Shown: one piece after another, positions 1 to 11,004 of the stretch
Layout of the letters: every line of letters starts with the position of its first letter
How positions within the stretch are numbered: the stretch's first letter is position 1
From: Physcomitrium patens
Taxonomy: Eukaryota > Streptophyta > Bryopsida > Funariales > Funariaceae
Assembly: GCF_000002425.4 (NCBI RefSeq)
Contig: NC_037275.1
Location: 13,379,831 to 13,443,830 of the forward strand
DNA: 64,000 nt
Direction: 5' to 3'
Made by a program: the position numbers and the translations under genes
The notes under the pieces: model-generated
Database searches by the model: none
What the model saw: the letters and a program-made list of their open reading frames with translations, nothing else
What the model was told of the DNA's origin: nothing

Positions 1-2895
1 TTTGCAAATGTATTTGAAAAAAAAAATGTAGATATTCTACTAAAGCATCGCCGTTATGATTGTATGATTGACCTTCAAGAAGGTGCTCAACCACCATTTG
101 GACCCATCTATAATTTATCCTAGAATGAGTTTGCAACTTTAAAGGAGTACATTGAAGAAAATCTGGCTAAAAATTTTATTTGACATTCCAATATGCTAAT
201 TGGTGCTTTGATATTATTTGTAAAGAATAAAGATAGATCTTTACAGATATGAGTCAATTTTTGTGGTCTTAATAAAATCACGGTAAAGAATCAATATCTA
301 TTGCTATTGATATCCAAACTTCTTGATCAATTTAGGCAAGCAAAGATCTTTATAAAAATTGATCTACAAAGCGCATATAACTTGGTACGTATTAAAGAAG
401 GAGATGAATGGAAGATAACATTTTGCACTAGGTATGGATATTTTGAATAAAATGTCATGCCTTTTGGACTTACAAATACACTAACTATATTCCAACATTT
501 AATAAATGACATATTTCATAAATATCTCAATAATTTTGTTGTGATTTATTTGGATGATATTCTAATCTTTTTTAAGAATTTGAAAGACCACAAAAAATAT
601 ATTAGCCTTGTATTGGAAAAGCTACAAAGTATTGAGCTATATGCAAAAATAAAAAAAAAGAGGTTTTTTTAAGCACCTCAAGTCAAATTTGTTAGATATA
701 TCATTTTTAAAAAAAGCATTTTTATAGATCCAAAGAAGATACAAGCAATCATTGACTGGGCAAAGTCAAAAAATGTACGTCGTGTCTAATGTTTTTTTCA
801 AGATTTTTGTTAGACATTACTCCAAGATTGCTGCTCTACTTACACAGTGGATATACAAGATCAAGCTAAACTGAGGCCCCAAAGCAGAGAAAGCTTTTCA
901 AAGCTTAAAAGATGCCTTCACAAGAGTTCTAATTTTATTACATCTAAATTTCAACAAGCCATATTTTATAGAGACCAATGCCTCAGACTTTGTATTGAAG
1001 AAGTCTTCTTGTAATAAAGAGAAGATGACAAATTTCATCCAATTGTATTCTATTCTAAAAAAATTTCAATAGCAGAAATCAATTATAAAATCCACAATAA
1101 AGAGGTACTTGCCATCGTGGATTCTTTTTAAGAATGGCACCACTTTCTTGAAGGTGCCTCTCATTAGGTGACTATATATATAGATCACAAGAATCTTAAA
1201 TACTTCATGTCAGCATGAGTCTAGAATCATCGCCAAATACATTAGAGTATATTTTTATCTTGATTTGACTTTTGCATCATGCATCGATCTGAGAGCCAAC
1301 AAAGGTTATCAGATGCATTATCAAGACATTCATATATTGAACCAAAAGAAGACGAGGCAACACATAACCAACAATGGGCAACTTTGGTAGAGCTTGAGCA
1401 ATTTCATCTTTGAGCAATGAATGTATAAATACTTGTGGATTTATCATTTTTTGATCAGGTTTGTAAAGCTTTAAATATAAATCTTCTTATTCTTAATATC
1501 AAGCATCTTCTCAATAACCTTCTTGAAGATTCTTCTAAATTCAAGTATGAAGACAACTTCTTATTCTTTGAAGAACATTTATTCATTCTTGAAGGACCAA
1601 CTTGCCTACGTATTCTTCAAATACACCATGACTTCCTTGCAACTAGATATTTTGGATTCAATAAGACCTTAGAACTTCTGTCTAAAGACTTTTAGTGGCC
1701 TAAAATGTGAAAGGATATTAAAAAATTTGTACTATGATGTGATACTTGTTCAAGGTCAAAGAATCCTCAACATATGCCATATAGACTTCTTCAATCTCTT
1801 TCTATTTTAAGACAACCATACTCATCTATCTCCATGGATTTTATTATAGATCTTCTACCATCAAGCTCATTTGATACTATCTTAATATTTATTGATCAAT
1901 TAACCAAGATGGCATATTTTATACCTTGCAAGAAGTCAATTACTAGTGAAGAGACAGAAAGATTCTTTATTGACAATGTCTGTTGTTATTATAGGTTGCC
2001 AAATAATATTGTGTCAGATTATGGGCCACAATTTGTATCAAGGTTTTTGAAGGATCTCTTTAAGATTCTGAAGGTTGACATTAACCTTTATTCTACCTTT
2101 CATCTTTAAATTGATGGCCAAACGGAGCACGTCAACTAAATTTTTTAGCAATATTTGAAGTACACCATCAATTATCAATAAGACGACTGAACTTCTTACT
2201 TGTTATTGGTAGAGTTTGCATATAACAATATAATCCATACATCTATATAATAAATGTTATTCTACTCAAACTACGATCATCATCCAAAGTTGGATTTGAT
2301 AAAGCCTTTAAAGTCGACAAATCCAGCAGTAGAGAAATTTGCTACAAAAATGGCCAAACTTCAAGCAACCATAAAGATTCACCTAAAAATGACTCAATGA
2401 TGTTATAAGCTACTGATGTATGAATTGAGGAAGGAACATCCTCCATTCTAAGTTGGTGACAAAGTGTGGCTTCTTTGGCACAATATAAAAACCAATAGAC
2501 GATGTGATAAGTTGGACTACCAAAGATTGGGACTATTTGTGATTTAAAAAAAAATCAATAATGTAACTTATCTCTTAGAATTATCTTCATCCATAAAGAT
2601 TCATCCAATCTTTCATGTTTCACTTTTGAAAAGGTATAAAGAAACAAACATACAAAGTCAAAGACAACCACCACCTCCTATGGTTGAAATCAATGATCAT
2701 GTTGAATTTGAGGTAGAAGAGATATTAGATTCAAGGAAAAGATATCAAAGGCTTAAATATTTGGTGTATTAGTATAGATATGATATCAATGATTATATGT
2801 AGGAACTAGTTGACAACCTTGTAAATATACAAATCAAGGTTCAAAATTTCCATTAACAACATCCATCTAAACCAAAATCAGCAAATGAAGAATAA
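1..2895 (+). pseudogene. Decayed Ty3/gypsy pol of element G0 (RT, RNase H, integrase, chromodomain)
   Basis: Reading + frames with many stops and shifts gives a gypsy pol in normal order. The region upstream of RT starts at base 1, so the element enters from outside the window. The RT palm keeps its YLDD box near 548-560. RNase H follows near 960-1200, and the integrase zinc region near 1560-1700. The integrase core lies near 1830-2150, with a SDYGPQF-type block near 2010. A chromodomain-like stretch near 2700-2800 begins FEVEEILDS. The protein order and the chromodomain place it in the chromovirus branch of Ty3/gypsy. Stops are mostly TAA/TAG/TGA at positions where the better copies in this window have CAA, TGG or CGA, which points to long decay. 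It cannot encode an intact polyprotein. Confidence 0.9.
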
Positions 2896-3474
2896 TAGCT
2901 TGATAAGATGGCTTCACTATGAAGATTCTTAGTTCTTGGCCTCATAAAGAATAGAAGGAGGCAGCCTGTAAAAAGACAATCTTTTCAAATATTTAGAACA
3001 GTATAAATCAACAATTTGAGTTTATAACCATAGCATGTTTATATTCTTTTGATCTTGTCTATTTTATGTGATATGGATAGTCAAGAGATAGATATCTTGC
3101 CAATTATACCATCTCAACTAAGTAGCTCACAAAGACGATCTCAAAATAAAGAGCTGTCTAAACCACAAAGACGTCAAAGGATACCTAGTAATAGGTCGTT
3201 GGTATATATTTGAGGTAGAATCTACCTATAAAAGACATCTAGAAAGAGAGTTTGCAAGACAATTCCATAATGAAGATATCAAAGTTCATGCTTAGTTACA
3301 AGTAGAAGGCTTAGAACACTATTGATGGCTATAGGGACCTATGATCCATTTGCCTCATGAAAAATAATTGGAATATATAGCAGATACTATGTGACAGATC
3401 TTCAATGTCTTACGCATATACTGACTTGCAATAACATTCCTTCATGGAGACCTCAAAGCTAGAAGACGACATGA
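2896..3474 (+). pseudogene. Relic of a reading frame downstream of pol in G0
   Basis: Between the end of pol and the start of the LTR-like sequence there are about 580 bp. A short ATG-led frame near 3073 is rich in Ser, Gln and Arg, and then stops accumulate. The equivalent place in elements G2 and G3 holds a recognisable extra frame. The end of this stretch (near 3390-3475) resembles the tail of that frame in G2 in position and composition. It is too decayed for a functional call. Confidence 0.45.
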
Positions 3475-3840
3475 TGTCACGGACACACAAGTGAAGAAGA
3501 TTTGAGAAGGTTCTAAGAAATTTTAGAAGCTTCTAAGTAGGTTCTTGTAAAACCTAAAAGATTCTAGAAGGTTTCAAAAGATTCTAATAGGTTCTAAGAA
3601 GGTTCTAAAAAATCATAGGAGATCTTAGAAGGTTCTAGGAGACTTTAGATGATTTAGGAAGTTGTCGAAGAAAGATCTCAGGCTTGTTTTATTTCCAAGC
3701 CTCATAAAAACTTCTCAAAAAGCTTCCTAGGACCTAGTATATATATGAATCAAAACTGAAGGGATCTTTAGTCTCAATAACTTACTTTTTGTGGTCTAGC
3801 TAGGATCTTTTTGCCTTATATTTAGTTATTATTCTAATGT
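3475..3840 (+). repeat. Putative 3' LTR start of G0 with a GAAGNTTCTA array
   Basis: The sequence begins TGTCACGG, matching the LTR start TGTCACGG of G2 read on its own coding strand. From about 3505 to 3660 it is an irregular array of AGAAGGTTCTA-like units (GAA and TTC blocks alternating, as in heat-shock elements). A TATATATATG box follows near 3740. The 3' end of the LTR is not defined because a Tc1/mariner relic follows directly. Confidence 0.5.
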
Positions 3841-3849
3841 CAAGCTAAT

Positions 3850-5005
3850 TCCATTTTTTGGTCTTGAATCCTTGTCTTGTATATGGTTCCAAACATCCAA
3901 TTATATATCAATACTTTGTAGGACGTTCTTTAGCCTTGATAATTACTTCCAACCTCTTAGGCATACTTTTTATTAATTTTTGGCATAAAATTGCTTCAAT
4001 ATTATTCCATTCCATAGCTATTATTTCTTATAATTTCCAAACTTCTTTTAATTTTATCTTCTAGGTGTTGAGCTGACCTTTGAAGTCCATCCAAAGATGT
4101 TCAATAGAATTAAGATCAAGAGACTAAGCAGGCCAATTCATTATTTTAATTCCATGATGATCAAACAACTTTCATGCAAGTTTTGAGTTATACTTGGAAT
4201 CATTATCTTGCTAAAAAATCACCTCTTTCTCTTTAGAAATGTCAAATTTTTCAATTCTAGGAAGTAAGTTTTTTTCAAGAATTTTGACAAATTGCTTAGC
4301 ATTCATCCTCCCCTCAACCTCTACCATCCTCTTAATTCCATTCTATCCCATATAATCTCATATTACTATATTTTTACCTCCATATTTGCTGTTTTTTTAA
4401 TCTTCTTATCAAACCAAGATTAACTCTTTTGTTCCACACCCACTTTCTGCCATCTAATCCAAATCTATTGATTTTTATCTCATCTAATCAAATAACCTTC
4501 TTCTAATCCTCTATAGTTTATTTCTTGTACTTTAGAGCAAAATCCAAGTATTATTTTTGATAGTGGATAGATTGTAGTGGTTTTTTTTTCTTCACCATGG
4601 CTTTCATATTCTATTTTTTGATAACATTTCCAATGATTTGGATTGATACAAGATCACTAATAATATTATTAAGGTTTTTAGCAATTTCAACAACATTTTC
4701 AGCCTTCCAAATATTGATTTGATAAATGATTGTTTTTTCATCTATTAAAATGAACTTCTTTGATTTATCTAATTTAAGATTTTTTTTCTATTAAAAGTGA
4801 TCTTTTTTTTTAGCCTAGAGATAGTAGCTTTACTATAATCAAGGTTAAGAAGCAATTTGGCCATAAGATTTTTAAGAATGAAAAAGAATAAAGATAGTGT
4901 TATCTTGGAGAGAGTAAAGAATAGATTTCATAGTTATTCAAAGAATTATCAAGGATATAAGAATCTCGCAAAAAAATATATTAATTTTAAAGACAAAAAA
5001 TGAGA
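3850..5005 (-). mobile_element. Degenerate Tc1/mariner transposon
   Basis: Read on the minus strand, the region gives transposase signatures of the Tc1/mariner group in the right order: a DEVKINRFGLDGRKWVW-like block near 4470-4420, a QxDNDPKHTSK-like block near 4215-4180, and a WPAQSPDLNPIEHLW-like block near 4135-4085, all with stops or shifts. The family uses a DDE-type catalytic triad carried by these blocks. Imperfect terminal inverted repeats are visible: CATTTTTTGGTCTTGAA at 3852-3868, and its near-inverse ending at about 5002. The gene is dead. Exact ends and the TA duplication are uncertain. Confidence 0.75.
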
Positions 5006-5034
5006 TTGATAGTAAAAGTGATTTCAAAGACTCC

Positions 5035-5215
5035 TATTTATACTATAATAAAGGTTATAGAAGTTTATAGTACTTTTATGGAAATTTTTAGAAGTCTAAA
5101 GAAGCTTTTAGAAGCCTATAGAACTTTCTAAAAGATTATAGAAGATTCTAAAAATATCTAAAAGGTTCTAGAAATTTACAAAAGATTCTAGAAGATCTTA
5201 AAATGTGGTAATTTT
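5035..5215 (-). repeat. Second array of TTCTAGAA-like units, facing the transposon relic
   Basis: About 180 bp of alternating TTC/GAA blocks (for example AGAAGATTCTA and GGTTCTAGAAA). Read on the minus strand, a TATAAATA box follows near 5040. It mirrors the array plus TATA arrangement at 3505-3750, so both arrays point into the Tc1/mariner relic. They may be long subterminal inverted repeats of that element or unrelated LTR pieces. Confidence 0.45.
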
Positions 5216-5574
5216 GAATATGTTTGTACTAGGAATTATAATTGAAAATAATACTATTATAGCTGCTAATAAGTATTAATGATGTTATTAGATTAATAAT
5301 AATATTATCATAGTAAATCTAATAATGATAAAATGCTACAATATTGAGTAATTAATAGAATCCAAAAATTAGAGACCAGATTCAAAAAATTGTTTCAATA
5401 CTACTTTAAATTAGATTGGTCATAGCTCTGCAATTACTTAATGGATTCTTTTCAATATGGATTCATTTGGTAGCTGTAAAGGAGTACTTTGTTTGCTATA
5501 TAAATCACATATCATTATTCACTAAAATTCAATTATAATACACCATTCTTTCCAAAATATATCAAAATTAAAAA
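5216..5574. other. AT-rich spacer, nothing recognised
   Basis: About 360 bp of AT-rich DNA between the TTCTAGAA-like array and the first clear homology to gypsy element G1. It shows no coding signal, and no LTR matching the right LTR of G1, so the left end of G1 appears to be lost here. Confidence 0.5.
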
Positions 5575-8027
5575 AAAAAAATTGAATTATTATATTTTTT
5601 CTAAATCTTATTTTTTTATAGCAAAAATTTATTATTTTTTAACTTAATTTTGCTATATTTTAATTTAATAAAAAGCCCTAATTTTCTTTATTATATTTGT
5701 GAGATTCTTTGTTGGCTCCCATATGTATTCACTAGTACCATATTTGTGCCAACAAGATATTTTAATCTATTTTAGCATCACATTGAATTTAAGACTTCTT
5801 TTATTTTAAATTCTTTATTATTATCTATTTTTATAAGAAGAGGTGGTATTTATCTTCTTTCCAAGATATTCACTATCGTATATAGTTGAAACATGGCCAA
5901 TCTATCTTGAGAATATAAGACTTTTCTAGTCTACAGTAAAAATGGACCAAAACAAAATTGAATAGAACTAAATAGAATAGGATACAAAAGCGAAAACTAT
6001 GCAAATAGAAATAGAAAAAAACAAAACTAAATAAAAAAATACAAAATAAAATTTTATTAAGAGAGAAAGTCTAAAGTCTTACCTAACTAGATGCCTAAAA
6101 AGGCTTTAGATAGCGTTATTTATACTTATTCTACCACCTTGGATTTTTTAGAGTGTTCGTTGATGATGGACCTTATTTAGATAACCACCTTAAATTCTTC
6201 TTATAAGGCTCTATGGTAGATCCTATCTAGATAACTGTCCTAAGTTCTTTCTAAAATATTCTATAGTGGATCTTACATTGTCCACTAAACTAGTCCCAAT
6301 TCTAAAAACTCCCATAACTTCTCAAATATGGTTCCAATTATCGATTGATACATGCCAATGATGCAAATATCTTATTTATATCTTGTTACAATGGCTCAAA
6401 AAGAGATATATGGAATACAGGATAGATCTTCATAGACTTTGGTAGATTTAATTAATAAGTAATATGATTGAATTATCTACAAATAGAAAAAAGATCAAGT
6501 CCATGATAGTCTAATTTGTTACAAAGACAAGTAGTATTGATATTATAACAAATTAGCTATACCTTCTCATTTACAATGAATTATGGTTGCTCCTTGCAAA
6601 TGGCATTTGCATTGATCTTTTGGCATTCTTAAGCTTTTTTTAAATGCATCTTTATTGTTGCATGTAGCTCTGACAAATGATTTGCCAAATCTTTTGGTAT
6701 AGGAATATCAACTTTTGAAAAGTCAAAAATATAAAATTATGGATGATAACCATAATTGATAAAGAAAGGTGTTTGTTGAATAGAAGAATATGTTGAATTA
6801 TTGTACATAAACTCAGCTAATGGCAAAAGAGTTGTGCAATCATCTTAATGATAATTGATGGTATACTTTAAATATTGCTCTAGAATTTGATTTACTAATT
6901 CCATTTACATATCAATTTGAGGATGAAAAGTTAAAAAAGGCTTCATGTCCATTTTTAAAATTTTGAAAAGAATTCTCCAAAAGATTGATACAAATTAAAT
7001 TTTTTTATCTAATATAATATCTTTGAACAATCCATGATAGCAATAAATTTTTTAAGTAAAAACTTAGCTATTTCTTTACTTATGATAGATTTTGTATATG
7101 GTACAAGATGTGCCATGTTGATAAAAGAATCTACTATTACAAATATAAAAAATTAATCATACAAACCTAAAACAGAAAGATTTGTGATAAAATTCATAGA
7201 AATAGAAGATCATAATTTTTTTGGAATAGAAAATGGCTAAAAATTTCTATAAAATCAATAATAAAGATTTTTTTATTCTTGAACAAATATCACATGATTG
7301 TACAAAGTCTTTAACTACCTTTCATATTTGAAACCACTAAAAATCTCTAATATTAGCTCCAAATTCTTATTGTATCGAAATATTTGATTGTTGAAAAGTC
7401 ATGCCAAGCTTGAAGAATATGTAATCATATTTTGTCTTTTGAAATATATAATCATTCTTTGAGATAAAGTAGATTATTCTTGAATTCAAACTTAGAAGTA
7501 TTATGAGACTTAGAAGAATTATTCTTAATATCATAAATAAGAAGATTACAGGATATACTTAATTGAATTTGCTTGACAAAAGTTGAATCAACAATCAATA
7601 TTGATTTTATCACTCAAAGATAAAAATGCTCTAGCTTCAAGAGAATTATTCTTTATTGATTAAAAGCTACATCTCCTTATTTTGGTATAAAAATAAATAG
7701 TCTAAAAAAGAGGTTTGACAAATCTTATTATTTTTTGAATCAACAAGTAATCTCCAAATTAAATCTTAATAAAGACATACTCTAATAGGGTTGGAAATAA
7801 TTTAAAATATTTATTGATATGAAGTACTTAAAGTTCTTATAATTTGTATATAGTGATTAAACTAGAAGTACCTTCTAAATAATAACACCATTCTTGAAAT
7901 GAATCCATGATTATAAGAAGCTCTTCATTATGGAACTTATATTTAATCTCAATTGCTAAATAAAATCTAAAATAAAAAACTACTAAATCAAGTTTGTAAT
8001 TTGCTCTAATTTGTGACAAAACAATAT
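5575..8027 (-). pseudogene. G1 gypsy relic, part 1: chromodomain/integrase to RNase H
   Basis: Minus-strand decayed pol that aligns by eye with G2 positions 9300-11200. The chromodomain end lies near 5700-5830, the integrase core near 6800-7250, the zinc region near 7350-7480, and the RNase H start near 7840-8020. The last part keeps a block reading ELLIIMDSFQEW. The copy is cut at 8027, where element R is inserted; the 5-bp duplication AATAT is at 8023-8027. No 3' LTR is found to the left, so this end is truncated. Confidence 0.85.
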
Positions 8028-8228
8028 TGTTGTTCTTGTTGCATTCAAGCTTCAATAGATCAAAGCAATTGAACTAATAGAGATGGGTTCGAACACAGGA
8101 AAAGACTAGTTATATGACTTAGGTCTGTTAGTATCACAATTGACTGTATTCTAGCCATCTAAAATTAAGTATCAAACTACAAAACAGTGAGGCTTACTAA
8201 TTTTGTCTTAATTCAATCCATAATCTAT
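8028..8228 (-). repeat. R LTR-A, first part (3' LTR)
   Basis: Starts TGTTGTTCTTGTTGC and matches 15418-15619 of LTR-B closely, apart from an extra TGT at its start. It is interrupted at 8228 by G2 and resumes at 14608. Confidence 0.8.
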
Positions 8229-8780
8229 TGTCAAGGACAAAGACTCGATGAGGGAAAATATACACAAAAAAGCTATCTCGATATAATAAGTCAAAATATA
8301 AACAAGTAGGTATATTAAAAGGAAACTGGAATGGCTATTGCCACAAGACAAGAAACTAAAGACTCTTGAACCTGGACTAGAAGCAAGAAAGGGGTTGACA
8401 AGAGTGAAGAAGCCTTCACTCTTGTCTCTATATATACTATCTAACTAGGGGCTACGTGGTGACGTTCTATAGGACCTCCAATATGTATTGACTTTATAGG
8501 ACACATGCCTTGACTTACAAGGCAAGTTTTTCTACATGTGGGCCACATAGTTAGCTTGATCTTCAAGCTAACAACATGTGTGGCACATGGCCAACTTGTT
8601 GACCACATTTCTAATCCAAAAAGTCAATTAAAGACACCTACGAAGTCAAAGCAGCGTCTAAGAAGTTTCTAGGAAGCTTTTATCTTAAATATTATAGAAT
8701 TAATTTACTTTTATCTACTTTTACTTACTTCTACCTATTTCTATATGTAATTATTAGCTTACATGATTATGGCCGTGACA
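8229..8780 (-). repeat. G2 3' LTR
   Basis: Its terminal TGTCA/TGACA inverted ends and its identity to 14051-14602 define it. The five differences from the other LTR are all transitions. Confidence 0.95.
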
Positions 8781-8797
8781 TTACCCTCCCTTCTAGA
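8781..8797 (-). other. G2 polypurine tract
   Basis: Read on the coding (minus) strand, AGAAGGGAGGGTAA lies directly before the 3' LTR. This is the usual place for the plus-strand primer of an LTR element. Confidence 0.75.
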
Positions 8798-8821
8798 GAC
8801 GAGTTCCACGAGGAGCGGTCA

Positions 8822-9244
8822 TCATATGTTGAAGAAATCTATGATGCGACGAATTGTATTCGCCACATATTTTGATCTCTGTTCTCTTCGAAGATGATTG
8901 ATAGGGCCTCTCAACCATCGGTAGTGTCCCATACCAGGGCGGGAAGACCACCCAGTTATTTGATCATTGTTGAGGCCTTCGTAACTTCCTTCGAATAGAA
9001 TATTCGGAACACCATCAGGAGTTGTTCCTACCTCTAGCAAAATCACCAAACATCGAGAGTCCCTTCCCAAATCGTGATATCAAACGCGTTGTATCTCACC
9101 ATCTGTTCGAGGAAGAATATGTCGTTCTTGAAGATCTTCATCTCGATTACGTCGTCTTGAAGGTTGTGACAATCGTAATGTCTCGTCCGACAGGTCAGCA
9201 AACGAAGGTTCTTGAGTTGAATCCGCTGGTTGTTGGCTCTCCAT
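8822..9244 (-). pseudogene. G2 extra reading frame downstream of the chromodomain, unknown function
   Basis: An ATG at 9244 opens a 140-codon minus-strand frame ending at 8822, with one internal TGA near 9078. The first half is rich in Gln, Ser, Asp and Arg (SQPSRRRNRD block). The second half is ordered-looking, with Gly, Trp and Arg (GHYRWLRGPINHLRREQ block), and ends in RRIIDFFNI. G3 has the same frame, with a stop at the same codon (TAA instead of TGA), and G0 has a possible relic. G4 lacks it entirely. I do not recognise the family. It could be a short accessory protein or two small frames. The shared stop suggests either an old mutation in the source lineage or stop-codon readthrough. 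Confidence 0.5.
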
Positions 9245-9344
9245 CTAATTAGCATCACAAATGCAAAGAAGTTACAAACAAGGATAGGAAATTGAATGTT
9301 ATCTTGCCTCAATCTTGTCTCTTTTATAAGAGAGATTTTCATCT

Positions 9345-10998
9345 TGGTTTTGATGGATGTCGTTGATGAAAAACTTTGACTTTAGTTGATGCATTTGCTA
9401 GATTCCTGGATGGCTCTCATATGCGTTCACTAATATCATATCCGCGCCAATGAACAAGATATTCCAGCTTATTTTGGCGCCGCCTTGAGTCTAATATCTC
9501 TTCCACCTCAAATTCTTCATTATTATCTACTTCTATAGGAGGCGGTGGCATTTGTCTTCTTCCTTGTATATCCACTGTCTTATATACTTCAAGAAGAGAC
9601 ACATGGAATACATGATGGATCTTCATTGACTCCGGTAGATGTAACCAATATGCAACTGGGTTGATCTGTTCAGAAACAGAAAAGGGGCCAAGCCTACGAT
9701 AGTCCAACTTGTCACAAGGTCGAGTAGTCTTGATATTGCGACGAAGTAGCCATACCTTATCACCCACGTTGATTTGTGGTTGCTCCTTACGATATAGATC
9801 TGCGTTTATCTTTTGTCGTTCTTGAGCTTCCTTCAATTGCGTCTTCATTATTGCATGTAACTCTGACAACCGATTTGCCATATCTTCTGCTGCAGGATTA
9901 TCAACTTTTGAAAAATCAAAAGTATCAAGTCGTGGATGATAGCCATAATTGGCAAAGAAAGGTGTTTGTTGCGTGGAAGAATGTACCGTATTATTATAAG
10001 CAAACTCTGCCAATGGCAGAAGGGTTGTCCAATCATCTTGTTGGTAGTTGATAGTACACCTTAAATATTGCTCCAAGACTTGGTTTACGCGCTCTGTTTG
10101 TCCATCAGTTTGAGGATGGAAAGCCGAAGATAGCTTTATGTCCACTTTTAAAATCTTGAAAAGGGTCCTCCAAAATCTTGACACAAATTGAGTTCCCCTA
10201 TCCGATATGATATCTTTAGGTAATCCATGATAGCGATAGATATTATCAATGAAAAGCTTAGCTATTTTTTTTACCTGTGATAGATTTTGTACATGGCACA
10301 AAATGTGCTATCTTAGTGAAACGATCTACTATCACAAATATAGAATCATAAGATCTTGAGCTTGAAAGATCTGTGATGAAATCCATAGAAATAAAAGACC
10401 ATGGTTGTTCTGGTATAGGTAATGGCTGAAGAAGTCCGTAAGGTCGATGATGAGGAATTTTTGATCTTGAACAAATATCACATGATTGTACAAAGTCTTT
10501 GACTGACTTCTACATTTATGGCCACCAAAAATCTCTTGATATGAGTTCCAAAGTCTTATTATATCCAAAGTGCCCTGCTGTTGGAAAGTCATGACGTGCT
10601 TGAAGAACACGTAAACGTGCTTCTCCTTCTGGAACATATAGGCGTCCTTCAAAATATAATAGATTATTCTTGAACTCGAACTTAGAAGTATCATGAGACT
10701 TGGAAAAATTATTCTCGATATCATAAACAAGAGGGTCTGAGGACATAGTGGATTGGATTTGCTTGAGAAAAGTTGAATCAACAGTCAATGTTGATTTCAT
10801 TGCTTGGAGATGAAATTGCTCCGGTTTCAAGAGGACCGTTCTTTGTTGCTCAAAAGCTGTATCTCCTTCTTTTGGTACAAAATAAGAACGTCTAGATAGG
10901 GCATTAGACAAACCTTGTTGTTTTCTTGGCCGATAAGTGATTATGAACTCGAATCTTGACAAAGACATACTCCAACGAGCTTGACGACGATTCAACAC
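9345..10998 (-). pseudogene. G2 pol, 3' part: integrase and chromodomain (interrupted)
   Basis: Minus strand, same frame as the RT part after the TGA at 11005-11007. The segment 10998-10516 holds the RNase H end and the integrase HHCC zinc region (HDFPTAGHFGYNKT, ending FWWP), and is then stopped twice. The core continues in other frames to a shift near 10280-10300. The segment 10301-9417 has the second catalytic Asp (ISDRGTQFVSRFW), the catalytic Glu (HPQTDGQTERVNQ) and a chromodomain (FEVEEILDSRRRQNKLEYLV). A TGG-to-TGA stop at 9417 cuts the last chromodomain helix; homology runs on to about 9345. Integrase inserts the cDNA, and the chromodomain usually steers it to marked chromatin. Confidence 0.9.
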
Positions 10999-11004
10999 GC
11001 GTGC

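Noticed and set aside
4000..4064. 68-codon plus-strand frame at 3858-4064
   Set aside because: Shadow of the minus-strand Tc1/mariner transposase relic.
8080..8100. GGTTCGAA motif resembling a tRNA T-loop
   Set aside because: Lies inside an R LTR and lacks any surrounding cloverleaf; the other R LTR has a different base here.
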